A DNA stretch of 5,929 nt from Deltaproteobacteria bacterium. GTDB lineage: Bacteria; Desulfobacterota_C; Deferrisomatia; Deferrisomatales; JACRMM01. The translations under genes were made by a program, and so were the position numbers. Where the stretch lies: NCBI GenBank assembly GCA_016218905.1, contig JACRCS010000660.1, forward strand, positions 1 to 5,929. The letters run 5' to 3'. Position 1 is the first letter of the stretch. Every line of letters starts with the position of its first letter. The notes beneath the pieces were generated by a model. It was given only the letters and a program-made list of their open reading frames with translations. It searched no databases and was not told the DNA's origin. Of this stretch, positions 1-5,929 are shown in pieces.

Positions 1-453
1 CTCCGGCTGATCCCCTGGCACCTCCTGACGCCGCGGTTGAGGGACGCCGCGGCGGCGGCGGGCGCAGTTCCTCCTTTCGGGATGCTGACTCGCTCCTTCG
101 CCCTTTCGCTGGTCGCGCAGCTGCTCGGCATTGGTTGCCTCTACTGCCTGGGCCTGTCGCTCGGGCTCTCCGTGCGCCTGCCTGAGTTGCTCGTATTCGC
201 TCCCCTGGCCAATCTCGGGGCGATGCTTCCCGTCAGCGTCTCGGGGCTCGGTGTTCGGGAGGGGCTCATGGTGTATCTGCTCGGCCTCGCCGGGGTCCGG
301 CCCCACGAGGCCCTCTCCCTCTCGCTCTCTTGGTTCCTCGTGACCGCGCTGGTCAGCTTGTGGGGGGGAGTCGAGTACAGCCGGTGGAGGTCGGCGCCCC
401 AGCCGCCCGGCGACGCGTCGGGCGGCCGGGGTCTGAACGGGGGACCGTGGTGA
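1..453 (+). CDS. Flippase-like lysylphosphatidylglycerol synthase TM-family protein (UPF0104/AglD type), C-terminal part
   Basis: The reading frame is open from base 1 and ends at TGA 451-453, so only the last 150 residues are present and the true start lies upstream. Numbering from the first codon, hydrophobic segments lie at about residues 32-56, 61-80, 88-99 and 104-123. The segment at residues 76-88, LPVSVSGLGVREG, followed by a Tyr-Leu-Leu helix and an Ala/Leu/Ser-rich last helix, matches the conserved C-terminal signature of the flippase-like transmembrane family (known from MprF N-domains and AglD/UPF0104 proteins). Members occur in lipopolysaccharide, exopolysaccharide and lipid-linked sugar loci; the substrate of this one cannot be read from the sequence. 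The tail after residue 126 is short, polar and Pro/Gly/Arg rich. Two GT-C-like genes follow after 67 nt, which supports a role in membrane-linked glycan handling. This role is inference; the family call is fairly secure. Confidence 0.82.
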   Translation, partial: LRLIPWHLLTPRLRDAAAAAGAVPPFGMLTRSFALSLVAQLLGIGCLYCLGLSLGLSVRLPELLVFAPLANLGAMLPVSVSGLGVREGLMVYLLGLAGVRPHEALSLSLSWFLVTALVSLWGGVEYSRWRSAPQPPGDASGGRGLNGGPW

Positions 454-520
454 CGCGAAAGACCCGGCGGCGTGAGAGCGTCCGGGATTCAGTTGCCGTA
501 CCCATTCTCGCGGGGACCGG

Positions 521-2284
521 ATGCGGATCAAGAGATCGATGCTGGTCGTCCTCCTCTGTGTCTTGTCCGCAGGGGTCTTCCTTCCCGCCTTGAACGGCGG
601 TCTGGTTTGGGACGACATCAACGTCCAGTACCACCAGCTGCCGCACATCGCGACGGTGAAGGAGTCATTCTTTCCTCCTCCAGGCATCCCAGAGTTCTCC
701 ACGTCCTACTATCGACCGATCGTTCTGGTTTCCTACCTGGTGGATCGATTCATCTCTGGTGCGATGCCTCCTTCCTTGCAGACGACGTATGCCTCTGCCG
801 TCGTACCTCATCTCTCCAACCTAGTCTTTCACGTATGTACCTCACTTGTCGTTCTTGTTCTTGCAGGCCTCGTCTTCGGGAAGAGCGAAGGAAGCCTTGT
901 CTCTTGTTTCGTAGCAGCAAGCTTCTTCGCTCTTCATCCAGCACATGTAGAATCGGTGTGCAGTATCGCGGGCCGCTCGGATATCTTGGCCACTCTCTTT
1001 ACACTTGGAGCCGTGCTCTTGCTGTACCGGTACCTGCAGACTGGGTTTGGACCTACGGTCCTAGGGGGTCTGGTCGCATTCTCGTTCGGCATGCTGTCCA
1101 AAGAGGTGAGCATTGTGGCGCCCGTCCTGCTGCTTCTGGTGGTGGAGAGTCGGCCCGGAAGTCTGCCGCCGGCCACGCCAGGAAGCAGGCTACGCGTCTG
1201 GGTTGTTGCCTCCGGCATGGCTCTGGTGGTGTCCGCCTATCTCTTCCTGCGGAGGGCCGCCGGCATGGGGTTTGGCGGATCCACGGACCTCTCCGTCGCG
1301 GAAGGGGTGGACCATATCTTCAGGGCCCTTTCCTTCTATGTCGCCAAGACCGCATTCCCCTGGCCCAGGCAGCACTTTGTGCCCCAGCTTCCCTCACTGT
1401 CTTACGCCATGACTGTTCTGCTCATGGGTCTTGCGGGGGTGGCCGGCATTCTGAAGGCCCTTCCGAGGCATCGAAGGGTCGTGGTCGTCGGCTGCGTGCT
1501 GTTCTTGGTGGCGCTTGCTCCTGCCTTGCTCCTGTCGTTTCGGCCGCTCGCAGTGACCCCCCTTGCCGAGCGGTACCTCTATCTTCCCGCGGTTGGAGCG
1601 GCGCTGATTGCGGCTGCTCTTCATCGGGGCCTTGGGCAGTTGCACCCGCTCCACCGGGCGTACTGGAACCTGGCGATGTTCTCTTGTCTTGCGGCATTTG
1701 CTGTTTCGTCCATTGCAGGAAGCCTCTCCTGGCGAAGCAACGTGGCGTTCTGGGAGAGCTTGGAGAGGCAGAGCTCTCTTGCCGACCATCCCGTTGTCCT
1801 CGGGAACCTCGGGGATGCATGCACCGAGGCCGGCCTCTTTTCCAAAGCCAGGGATGTCTATTCGCGAGGGTTGCGCCGTGAATACGGAGTGAACCTGCCT
1901 GCCTACATCGACATGGTGCAGCGACTGGGCGAACTGTGCAGGATCGAGGCGGACCAACTGCTTCGGGCGGCGAACTACGGCGCGGCCCTGAACAAGGCGA
2001 ACGAAGGGATTCCTCTGCTGGAGATGGCGACCCGGAATCCCGGTCGCGACTACCCGTTTGCCTTTGCGTCTCTGGGAGGAGCCCTCCTGGTGAAGGCGCT
2101 GGCCGAGGGCTACCTCACGAAGCAACCGAACTTCGAAGTGATCGACCGGGCGAGGGAGAATCTGGTTCGGTCGATGACTCTCAATCCGGGAGACCCCTTC
2201 GCCGGAACCTTGCTCGCCGAGTGCGACGCGGCCGTCCAGCAACTGCTCTCGGCGGAGGGCCCGCCCGATCGGCCGGTCGAGTGA
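521..2284 (+). CDS. TMTC-like GT-C membrane glycosyltransferase with C-terminal TPR-like region
   Basis: This 587-residue protein has about ten hydrophobic segments between residues 7 and 401, then a soluble C-terminal part of about 185 residues. It carries the marks of the TMTC/bacterial PMT-like GT-C group: an Asp-Asp pair in the first extracytoplasmic loop (D31-D32), YYRPI at 63-67, a conserved His/Asn helix (H97, N100, H104), FFALHPAHVESV at 135-146 followed by IAGRSDIL at 149-156, LSKE at 192-195, and AERYLYLPAVG at 349-359. Relatives use polyprenyl-phosphate sugars to glycosylate extracytoplasmic proteins or other acceptors; donor and acceptor here are unknown. Residues about 404-455 form a TPR-like helix pair and residues about 480-575 further TPR-like helices. 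ATG 521 is the earliest possible start, because no ATG, GTG or TTG occurs between the in-frame TGA at 473-475 and it. Its Shine-Dalgarno is weak, and M7 (base 539) is an alternative. Third-position GC is lower than in the neighbours, most clearly across residues 41-153. Confidence 0.9.
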   Translation: MRIKRSMLVVLLCVLSAGVFLPALNGGLVWDDINVQYHQLPHIATVKESFFPPPGIPEFSTSYYRPIVLVSYLVDRFISGAMPPSLQTTYASAVVPHLSNLVFHVCTSLVVLVLAGLVFGKSEGSLVSCFVAASFFALHPAHVESVCSIAGRSDILATLFTLGAVLLLYRYLQTGFGPTVLGGLVAFSFGMLSKEVSIVAPVLLLLVVESRPGSLPPATPGSRLRVWVVASGMALVVSAYLFLRRAAGMGFGGSTDLSVAEGVDHIFRALSFYVAKTAFPWPRQHFVPQLPSLSYAMTVLLMGLAGVAGILKALPRHRRVVVVGCVLFLVALAPALLLSFRPLAVTPLAERYLYLPAVGAALIAAALHRGLGQLHPLHRAYWNLAMFSCLAAFAVSSIAGSLSWRSNVAFWESLERQSSLADHPVVLGNLGDACTEAGLFSKARDVYSRGLRREYGVNLPAYIDMVQRLGELCRIEADQLLRAANYGAALNKANEGIPLLEMATRNPGRDYPFAFASLGGALLVKALAEGYLTKQPNFEVIDRARENLVRSMTLNPGDPFAGTLLAECDAAVQQLLSAEGPPDRPVE

Positions 2285-2349
2285 TCGGTCCGCCTCGCGG
2301 GGAGGGAGCGTGCTTTTCGACTCGCTCCAGGGGGAGGGCCGAGAGTACC

Positions 2350-4068
2350 ATGCCCGATCGGGTCCGGCGGAAGCGTCGGCGGTGGGTGGAAGGAAGGCAC
2401 GGGCGGCGGGGGCGTGGAAACCGGGGGAGTGGTTCGTTCGAGAGGCCCGACGTGACGGCTTGGATCCCCTGGGACAGATCGCGCGGCATCCGCTTCTGGC
2501 AGGTCATGGTGCTCCTGGTGCCGGTGGTGGGAGCGTACTCCAACACCTTCTCGGGCGAGTTTCACTTCGACGACTTCTCGAGCATTGTGTACAATTCTTC
2601 GGTCCAGGGATCCCTGAGCGTGCGGCGACTGCTCGCGGGGGGCACGAGGCCGGTTTCTGCGCTGGTGAGCTCTCTGGATTTTCGGCTGTTCGGGCTGAAC
2701 CCCTTCGGCTATCACGTTACGAATCTCTTGATCCACCTGACGGCGTGTTCCCTCGTGTGGCGCCTGCTGTTTCTGGCGACGGAACCGGCCCCCTCCGTTT
2801 CCGGTCCCCTCGACCGCGTGCGGGCCGGTTGGCTGCTGTTTCCCGCCGTCTGGTTCGGTGTTCATCCGATCAACACGATGGCGGTGACCTATGTCGTCCA
2901 GGGGCGAATGGCCGCCCTCGTGGCCGCCCTGGCGGTGGGGAGCGTGTGTGCGTTCGCGCAGGGGTGCCGCGGCAGGCCGCGGGTCTGGTTCCCGGTGGCG
3001 GTTGCCCTGTTTGTCCTGGGGCTCGGAACCAAGGAGAACGCCGGCGTAATCCCGTTCGCAGCGCTCGCCTACGATCTCTTCGTCCTCTCCGGCGGCCAGG
3101 TACGGAAGCTTGGGGCACGGTGGAAGTTCCACCTCACGCAACTGGCGACCCTGGCTGCTGCGGTCCTGGTGTTCGTCACGAAGGTCGACCCGGAGTTCCT
3201 GGGGCTCTTCAGCGGCCGCCTTGCCCTCCTGGATTCTGCCCAAACGACGAGCGCGCTGACTCCGTGGCGATACCTGCTGACCCAGTTCGGGGTCGTGCTG
3301 CACTACCTGCGTCTCGTCGTCGTGCCGACCGGGCAGAGCGTGGACTACTTCTGGCCCGTGGTCCCGGACTTCGCGTCTCCCAGGGCCTGGGCCCCGCTTC
3401 TTGGGCTCTCGATGCTCCTTGGCACCGCCGCCTGGTTGCTTCGCTCGAGCCGGGCGGGGCTCTTCGGGCTGACGTGGCTCGTGCTGTTCCTGCTCCCCGA
3501 GTCGAGCTTCGTCCCCCTCGAGGACGTGATCTTCGAACACCGGTTCTACCTCCCCTTCGTGGGCCTGCTCGTGGCGCTCGCCGGCGCGGCGGCCGAAGTG
3601 CGGCGCCGGGAGTTCGCGGCCCGTCTCTGGGGGGAGCGGCGGTGGCGGCGCGCGGTGGCCGTTCTTCTGACGGTCTTGACGGCGGCCTACGGGTCGCTCG
3701 CGTACGCGCGAAACTCCGTGTGGACCACGCGCCTGAGCTTGTACGAGGACGCGTACCGAAAGCAGCCCGCGCACCCCGGTGTGCGGGCCAACCTCCTGAC
3801 GGCTCTTGTGGAGCACGGGCGCTACGAGGAGGCCCTGCGCCTCTACCAGACGCTCCCGGAGAGCTACCGGGGTCAGGCGTCGGTGCAGTTGAGCGTTGTG
3901 GCCGCCCTCTTGTGCCTGGGCCGGGATGCCGAGGCGGACGCGGTCATTCGGGTGATTCAGCAGGAGGGGGACGCTCGCGTTCTGGAACGGCTCCGGGAGG
4001 TTCACGAGATGGTACGGGCTGCGCGGGGGCGAACGGGTCACCTCGGGGCGGAGGAGGGGAGGCGGTGA
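2350..4068 (+). CDS. Second TMTC-like GT-C membrane glycosyltransferase with short TPR tail
   Basis: From ATG 2350 the product is 572 residues: an Arg-rich leader (1-34), about eleven or twelve hydrophobic segments (48-452) and a soluble tail with a TPR-like repeat around 474-505. Family motifs are the loop Asp pair D74-D75 in FHFDD, TRPVSAL at 99-105, NPFGYHVTNLLIHL at 117-130, HPINTMAVTYVVQGR at 172-186, GTKEN at 226-230, a YLRLVVVP...VDY segment at 319-333 and EHRFYLPFVGL at 396-406. This is the HPIxTxAVTY subtype often annotated as a bacterial TPR or O-GlcNAc-transferase-like protein; it differs from the HPAHVESV subtype encoded just upstream. The expected role is transfer of a lipid-linked sugar on the outer face of the inner membrane, with the acceptor unknown. 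The frame stays open upstream into the previous gene, so the start must be chosen: ATG 2350 has purine-rich sequence before it, but GTG 2452 (residue 35) has a better-spaced GAGG and removes the odd basic leader. The next gene begins 7 nt after the stop. Confidence 0.88.
   Translation: MPDRVRRKRRRWVEGRHGRRGRGNRGSGSFERPDVTAWIPWDRSRGIRFWQVMVLLVPVVGAYSNTFSGEFHFDDFSSIVYNSSVQGSLSVRRLLAGGTRPVSALVSSLDFRLFGLNPFGYHVTNLLIHLTACSLVWRLLFLATEPAPSVSGPLDRVRAGWLLFPAVWFGVHPINTMAVTYVVQGRMAALVAALAVGSVCAFAQGCRGRPRVWFPVAVALFVLGLGTKENAGVIPFAALAYDLFVLSGGQVRKLGARWKFHLTQLATLAAAVLVFVTKVDPEFLGLFSGRLALLDSAQTTSALTPWRYLLTQFGVVLHYLRLVVVPTGQSVDYFWPVVPDFASPRAWAPLLGLSMLLGTAAWLLRSSRAGLFGLTWLVLFLLPESSFVPLEDVIFEHRFYLPFVGLLVALAGAAAEVRRREFAARLWGERRWRRAVAVLLTVLTAAYGSLAYARNSVWTTRLSLYEDAYRKQPAHPGVRANLLTALVEHGRYEEALRLYQTLPESYRGQASVQLSVVAALLCLGRDAEADAVIRVIQQEGDARVLERLREVHEMVRAARGRTGHLGAEEGRR
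2442..2454 (+). promoter_or_regulatory. Alternative ribosome-binding site and GTG start for the second TMTC-like gene
   Basis: GAGG at 2442-2445 lies 6 nt before an in-frame GTG at 2452-2454. Starting here gives a 538-residue protein whose first membrane segment begins about 13 residues in, like the N-terminus of the upstream paralogue. For ATG 2350 the best match, GGAGGG at 2333-2338, is 11 nt away, although CGAGAG lies 4 nt away. The choice cannot be settled from the sequence alone. Confidence 0.4.
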
Positions 4069-4078
4069 GGGGCGCATG
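4067..4078 (+). promoter_or_regulatory. Ribosome-binding site of the spermidine-synthase-like fusion, overlapping the upstream stop codon
   Basis: GAGG at 4067-4070 stands 5 nt before ATG 4076, and its first two bases are part of the TGA stop (4066-4068) of the preceding gene. Ribosomes finishing the upstream gene would stop directly on this site, so translational coupling of the two genes is likely. This also supports ATG 4076 as the true start. Confidence 0.7.
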
Positions 4079-5794
4079 AATCGGATCGACTCGGAGGAGC
4101 GCGCGCGTGGCCGCGTCGTGAGCACGCAGGCGGCGCCGGCCCTTGCTGCCTCGGCCCGCGGTGCAGGGTGGTTCCTGTTCTCGACCGCGCTCGTGTGCGG
4201 GGCGGCCGTCATGGTGATCGAGGTGATGGGCTCGCGGGTGATCGGCCCGTTCTTCGGCGTCTCCCTGTTCGTGTGGACCTCCCTGATCTCGGTCACGCTG
4301 ATCGCGCTCGCTGCAGGGTACGCCGTCGGAGGCCGGCTGGCCGATCGCTGGGAGACGGCAGGCGCGCTGAGCGGCCTGATCGCTGCGGCGGGCTGCCTGA
4401 CGGCTGCCGTCCCGTGGCTCAAGGGGCCCGTGCTCGCGGTCTGCCTGTCCCTGGGGCTTAGGGTTGGCGCCTTCGCGAGCGCGGCGCTCCTGTTCGGGCC
4501 TGCACTCTTCTGTCTTGGCTGTGTCTCCCCGTACCTCGTCAAGCTGGCGGCCCGGGAGCTGCGGCGCATCGGGTCGACCGTTGGGACTCTGTACGCCCTG
4601 TCCACCCTGGGCAGTGTCGCCGGGACCCTGGTGGCAGGGTTCCTGCTCGCCGCGTTCCTCGGCGTGGGGCAACTGTTCCAGCTCACCGGTGGTGGCTTGA
4701 TCCTCTGGGGTGCCGTGCCCCTCGTCGTCTCCCGCCCTCGCCGCGCCCCGCTTCTCCTCCTGGGAGCTCTCGCGGTGGTTCCGGCTCCCGGCGGCAAGGC
4801 GGCGCAGGTGCTGCCCGGGGGCACGGTCGCGACGCTCGCGGCGAGCGTCGAGAACTTCTACGGGGCGGTCAAGGTCGTGGATTATCGGTTTGGCCCGACC
4901 CACACTCGCGAGCTGGTCATCGACGGGCTCGTGCAGGGCGGCATCGACATTGCCTCGGGGTTGCCCGTGTACGAGTACTTCTACGGGCTCCAGTGGCTTC
5001 CGACCGCGATCCACCCCGGTGGGCGCCGGTGCTTGGTCGTGGGCCTCGGCGCCGGGCTCGTACCGTCGTGGTACGAGCGAAACGGCATCCTCACCGACTC
5101 GGTCGACATCAATCCCGAGGTCGTCCGGCTCGCGCGAGAACACTTCGGCTTCGCGCCCCGCGGGGCCGTACACGTCGAGGACGCCCGCGCCTTCCTCTCC
5201 CGGACCGGTGAGGTGTACGATTATGTGATCCTCGACGTATTCAACGGCGACGCCGCGCCGCCGCACCTCTTGAGCGTGGAGTCGTTCCGGAGCGTTCGGG
5301 CCCGGATGGTCCCCGGCGGCGTGCTGGCCGTCAACTTCATGGGCGATCTGGGCGCCCGACGGTACATGACCGCCTCGGTGGTGCGAACGATGGAGGCCGT
5401 GTTCTCCACCGTGCAGATCTACCCGACGTTTGACCCCGCCGCGGGCGGACAGGGCAACCTCGTCCTGCTGGCCTACGACGGCCCCGACGTGACCCCCCCT
5501 GCGGACGCGTTCGCGTCCGGGGCCGTGCACCCCCTGGCGGTCGCGGCGCGGCAGATTCCGGGGTGGCGGTTCCGCCTGCCCCCCGGCGAGCGTTCGGTCA
5601 TCCTCACCGACGACTACAACCCCATCGACCTCTACGACGTGCACCTCCACGAGGCCGTGCGCCGGCGGATCCTCGCCGACACGCCGTGGGGGATCCTGCT
5701 CGGCGCGTCGGCGGGTCGAACGAGGGCGTCCCTCCCCGGCGGCGCCGCCGCGGCCGAGGGTGCAGGCCCTGGAAAGGAGGGGTCGGTGGGTTAG
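4076..5794 (+). CDS. Fused membrane domain/spermidine-synthase-like methyltransferase-fold protein
   Basis: The 572-residue product has a polytopic N-terminal half and a Rossmann-fold C-terminal half, as in the fused MFS/spermidine-synthase family. Hydrophobic segments lie at about 32-50, 62-85, 95-112, 117-129, 132-156, 168-198, 202-218 and 222-236; the first two contain the family pattern EVMGSRVIGPFFG (49-61) and GYAVGGRLADR (81-91). The enzyme-like half begins near residue 255: DGLVQ at 283-287, nucleotide-binding loop VVGLGAGLVP at 321-330, acidic D344 after strand 2, EDA at 368-370, LDVFN at 386-390, HLLSVESF at 397-404, PGGVLAVNF at 413-421 and TDDYNP at 511-516. True aminopropyltransferases usually carry D-x-x-D at the LDVFN position; here the second Asp is Asn390, so polyamine synthesis is doubtful and the substrate unknown. 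About 50 residues follow the TDDYNP motif and end in an Ala/Gly-rich tail. The GT-C neighbours suggest an envelope role, which is inference. Confidence 0.92.
   Translation: MNRIDSEERARGRVVSTQAAPALAASARGAGWFLFSTALVCGAAVMVIEVMGSRVIGPFFGVSLFVWTSLISVTLIALAAGYAVGGRLADRWETAGALSGLIAAAGCLTAAVPWLKGPVLAVCLSLGLRVGAFASAALLFGPALFCLGCVSPYLVKLAARELRRIGSTVGTLYALSTLGSVAGTLVAGFLLAAFLGVGQLFQLTGGGLILWGAVPLVVSRPRRAPLLLLGALAVVPAPGGKAAQVLPGGTVATLAASVENFYGAVKVVDYRFGPTHTRELVIDGLVQGGIDIASGLPVYEYFYGLQWLPTAIHPGGRRCLVVGLGAGLVPSWYERNGILTDSVDINPEVVRLAREHFGFAPRGAVHVEDARAFLSRTGEVYDYVILDVFNGDAAPPHLLSVESFRSVRARMVPGGVLAVNFMGDLGARRYMTASVVRTMEAVFSTVQIYPTFDPAAGGQGNLVLLAYDGPDVTPPADAFASGAVHPLAVAARQIPGWRFRLPPGERSVILTDDYNPIDLYDVHLHEAVRRRILADTPWGILLGASAGRTRASLPGGAAAAEGAGPGKEGSVG
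4830..4850. repeat. Perfect inverted repeat inside the fusion gene (9-bp arms, 3-nt loop)
   Basis: CGACGCTCG at 4830-4838 and CGAGCGTCG at 4842-4850 are exact reverse complements around CGG. The hairpin lies in codons of about residues 252-259, at the junction between the membrane half and the enzyme half. It may be a coding coincidence in GC-rich DNA or a structured mRNA element. Confidence 0.6.
5056..5078. repeat. Perfect inverted repeat inside the fusion gene (9-bp arms, 5-nt loop)
   Basis: GCTCGTACC at 5056-5064 pairs exactly with GGTACGAGC at 5070-5078 around the loop GTCGT. It lies in the codons just after the nucleotide-binding loop, around residues 327-335. No known recognition motif was identified. 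Confidence 0.6.
5502..5519. repeat. Perfect inverted repeat inside the fusion gene (7-bp arms, 4-nt loop)
   Basis: CGGACGC at 5502-5508 and GCGTCCG at 5513-5519 are exact reverse complements around GTTC. The site falls in the weakly conserved segment of residues about 476-482. Its function, if any, is unknown. Confidence 0.5.
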
Positions 5795-5806
5795 TGCGCA
5801 GTTGGG

Positions 5807-5826
5807 TGGGTGCTATGGCGCACCCA
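5807..5826 (+). terminator. Small stem-loop after the last complete gene, possible weak terminator
   Basis: TGGGTGC at 5807-5813 pairs perfectly with GCACCCA at 5820-5826 around a 6-nt loop, starting 12 nt after the stop codon. No U-run follows, since the next bases are purine rich, so this is not a standard intrinsic terminator. It could be a weak or Rho-assisted terminator, an mRNA 3'-end stabiliser or a chance hairpin. Confidence 0.3.
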
Positions 5827-5869
5827 GGAGGGCTAGTCGAGCCACCCGTCATCGGAGCCAGGATAACTA

Positions 5870-5929
5870 ATGGAAATGACGAAACAATTGAATGGGACCA
5901 ACAGGGGTAGCGCGGGCACGAGACGTGCA
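5870..5929 (+). CDS. Possible start of a downstream gene, cut by the window edge
   Basis: An ATG at 5870-5872 opens a frame that stays open for all 20 codons to the window end. AGGA at 5860-5863 lies 6 nt before it, a good ribosome-binding spacing. The first codons are A-rich (Glu, Met, Thr, Lys, Gln), as is common after real starts, and the visible product MEMTKQLNGTNRGSAGTRRA is polar and basic. Met3 (base 5876) is an alternative start. Too little is visible to name a family. The 75 bases between the previous stop and this start contain only the small stem-loop, so this gene could belong to the same transcript or to a new one. Confidence 0.4.
   Translation, partial: MEMTKQLNGTNRGSAGTRRA

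Noticed and set aside
454..520. Possible promoter before the first TMTC-like gene (TTGCCG at 493-498)
   Set aside because: No matching -10 element lies at a suitable distance, and the short gap fits read-through from the upstream gene better.
450..593. Small frame starting with GTG that overlaps the first gene's stop
   Set aside because: The 47-residue product runs into the coding region of the TMTC-like gene and has no recognisable feature. The overlap is probably accidental.
472..1881. 469-codon + strand frame overlapping the first TMTC-like gene
   Set aside because: The overlapping frame from 521 carries the conserved GT-C motifs; this one gives Arg/Ser/Cys-rich sequence without family features.
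2305..2328. Hairpin GGAGCG/CGCTCC between the two TMTC-like genes as a terminator
   Set aside because: The stem is only 6 bp with a 12-nt loop and no U-run follows, so termination is not supported.
3568..3618. Inverted arms CCGGCGC/GCGCCGG within the second TMTC-like gene
   Set aside because: The arms are 7 bp of pure G/C with a 15-nt spacer in strongly GC-rich coding sequence, so chance is the simplest explanation.
2310..4079. 589-codon + strand frame opening with GTG after GGAGGG
   Set aside because: The ribosome-binding match is attractive, but the product is low-complexity Arg/Gly/Ala sequence while the other frame encodes a motif-bearing membrane protein.
2110..4824. Long open frame on the - strand (904 codons)
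   Set aside because: It lies antisense to three genes with clear family motifs, spans their boundaries, and its translation is low-complexity Arg/Pro/Gly sequence with no recognisable motif. This is typical of a mirror frame in GC-rich DNA.
3944..5650. Second long open frame on the - strand (568 codons)
   Set aside because: It is antisense to the fusion gene, and its translation is rich in Arg, Glu, Gly and Gln with no membrane segments or motifs, as expected from a shadow frame.

Overview
The window is a high-GC bacterial segment with every supported gene on the + strand and very little space between genes. Strong G/C preference at third codon positions, purine-rich ribosome-binding sites and the protein families present point to a high-GC Gram-negative bacterium, perhaps of the Desulfobacterota/Myxococcota/Acidobacteriota kind. 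The taxon cannot be fixed from this sequence, and that part is inference.

Layout. (1) Bases 1-453 hold the C-terminal end of a polytopic membrane protein of the flippase-like lysylphosphatidylglycerol-synthase transmembrane family (UPF0104/AglD type); its start lies outside the window. (2) Bases 521-2284 encode a 587-residue TMTC-like GT-C membrane protein, a putative polyprenyl-phosphate-sugar-dependent glycosyltransferase with a TPR-like soluble tail. (3) Bases 2350-4068 encode a second, clearly divergent TMTC-like protein with a shorter TPR tail; its start could instead be GTG 2452. (4) Bases 4076-5794, only 7 nt downstream and probably translationally coupled, encode a membrane-domain/spermidine-synthase-like fusion. 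(5) After a small hairpin, bases 5870-5929 look like the first 20 codons of another gene cut by the window edge.

Working together. The four long genes are co-directional with gaps of 67, 65 and 7 nt and are plausibly one operon. A flippase-like membrane protein beside two GT-C enzymes fits lipid-linked sugar handling and periplasmic or cell-surface glycosylation. The spermidine-synthase-like fusion does not obviously belong to polyamine metabolism, because one acidic residue of the usual active site appears to be Asn. No tRNA, rRNA, CRISPR array, insertion sequence or phage gene was seen. The most notable points are the tandem pair of different TMTC subtypes, the altered active site of the fusion protein, the lower third-position GC in the first TMTC-like gene, and several perfect short inverted repeats inside the fusion gene.
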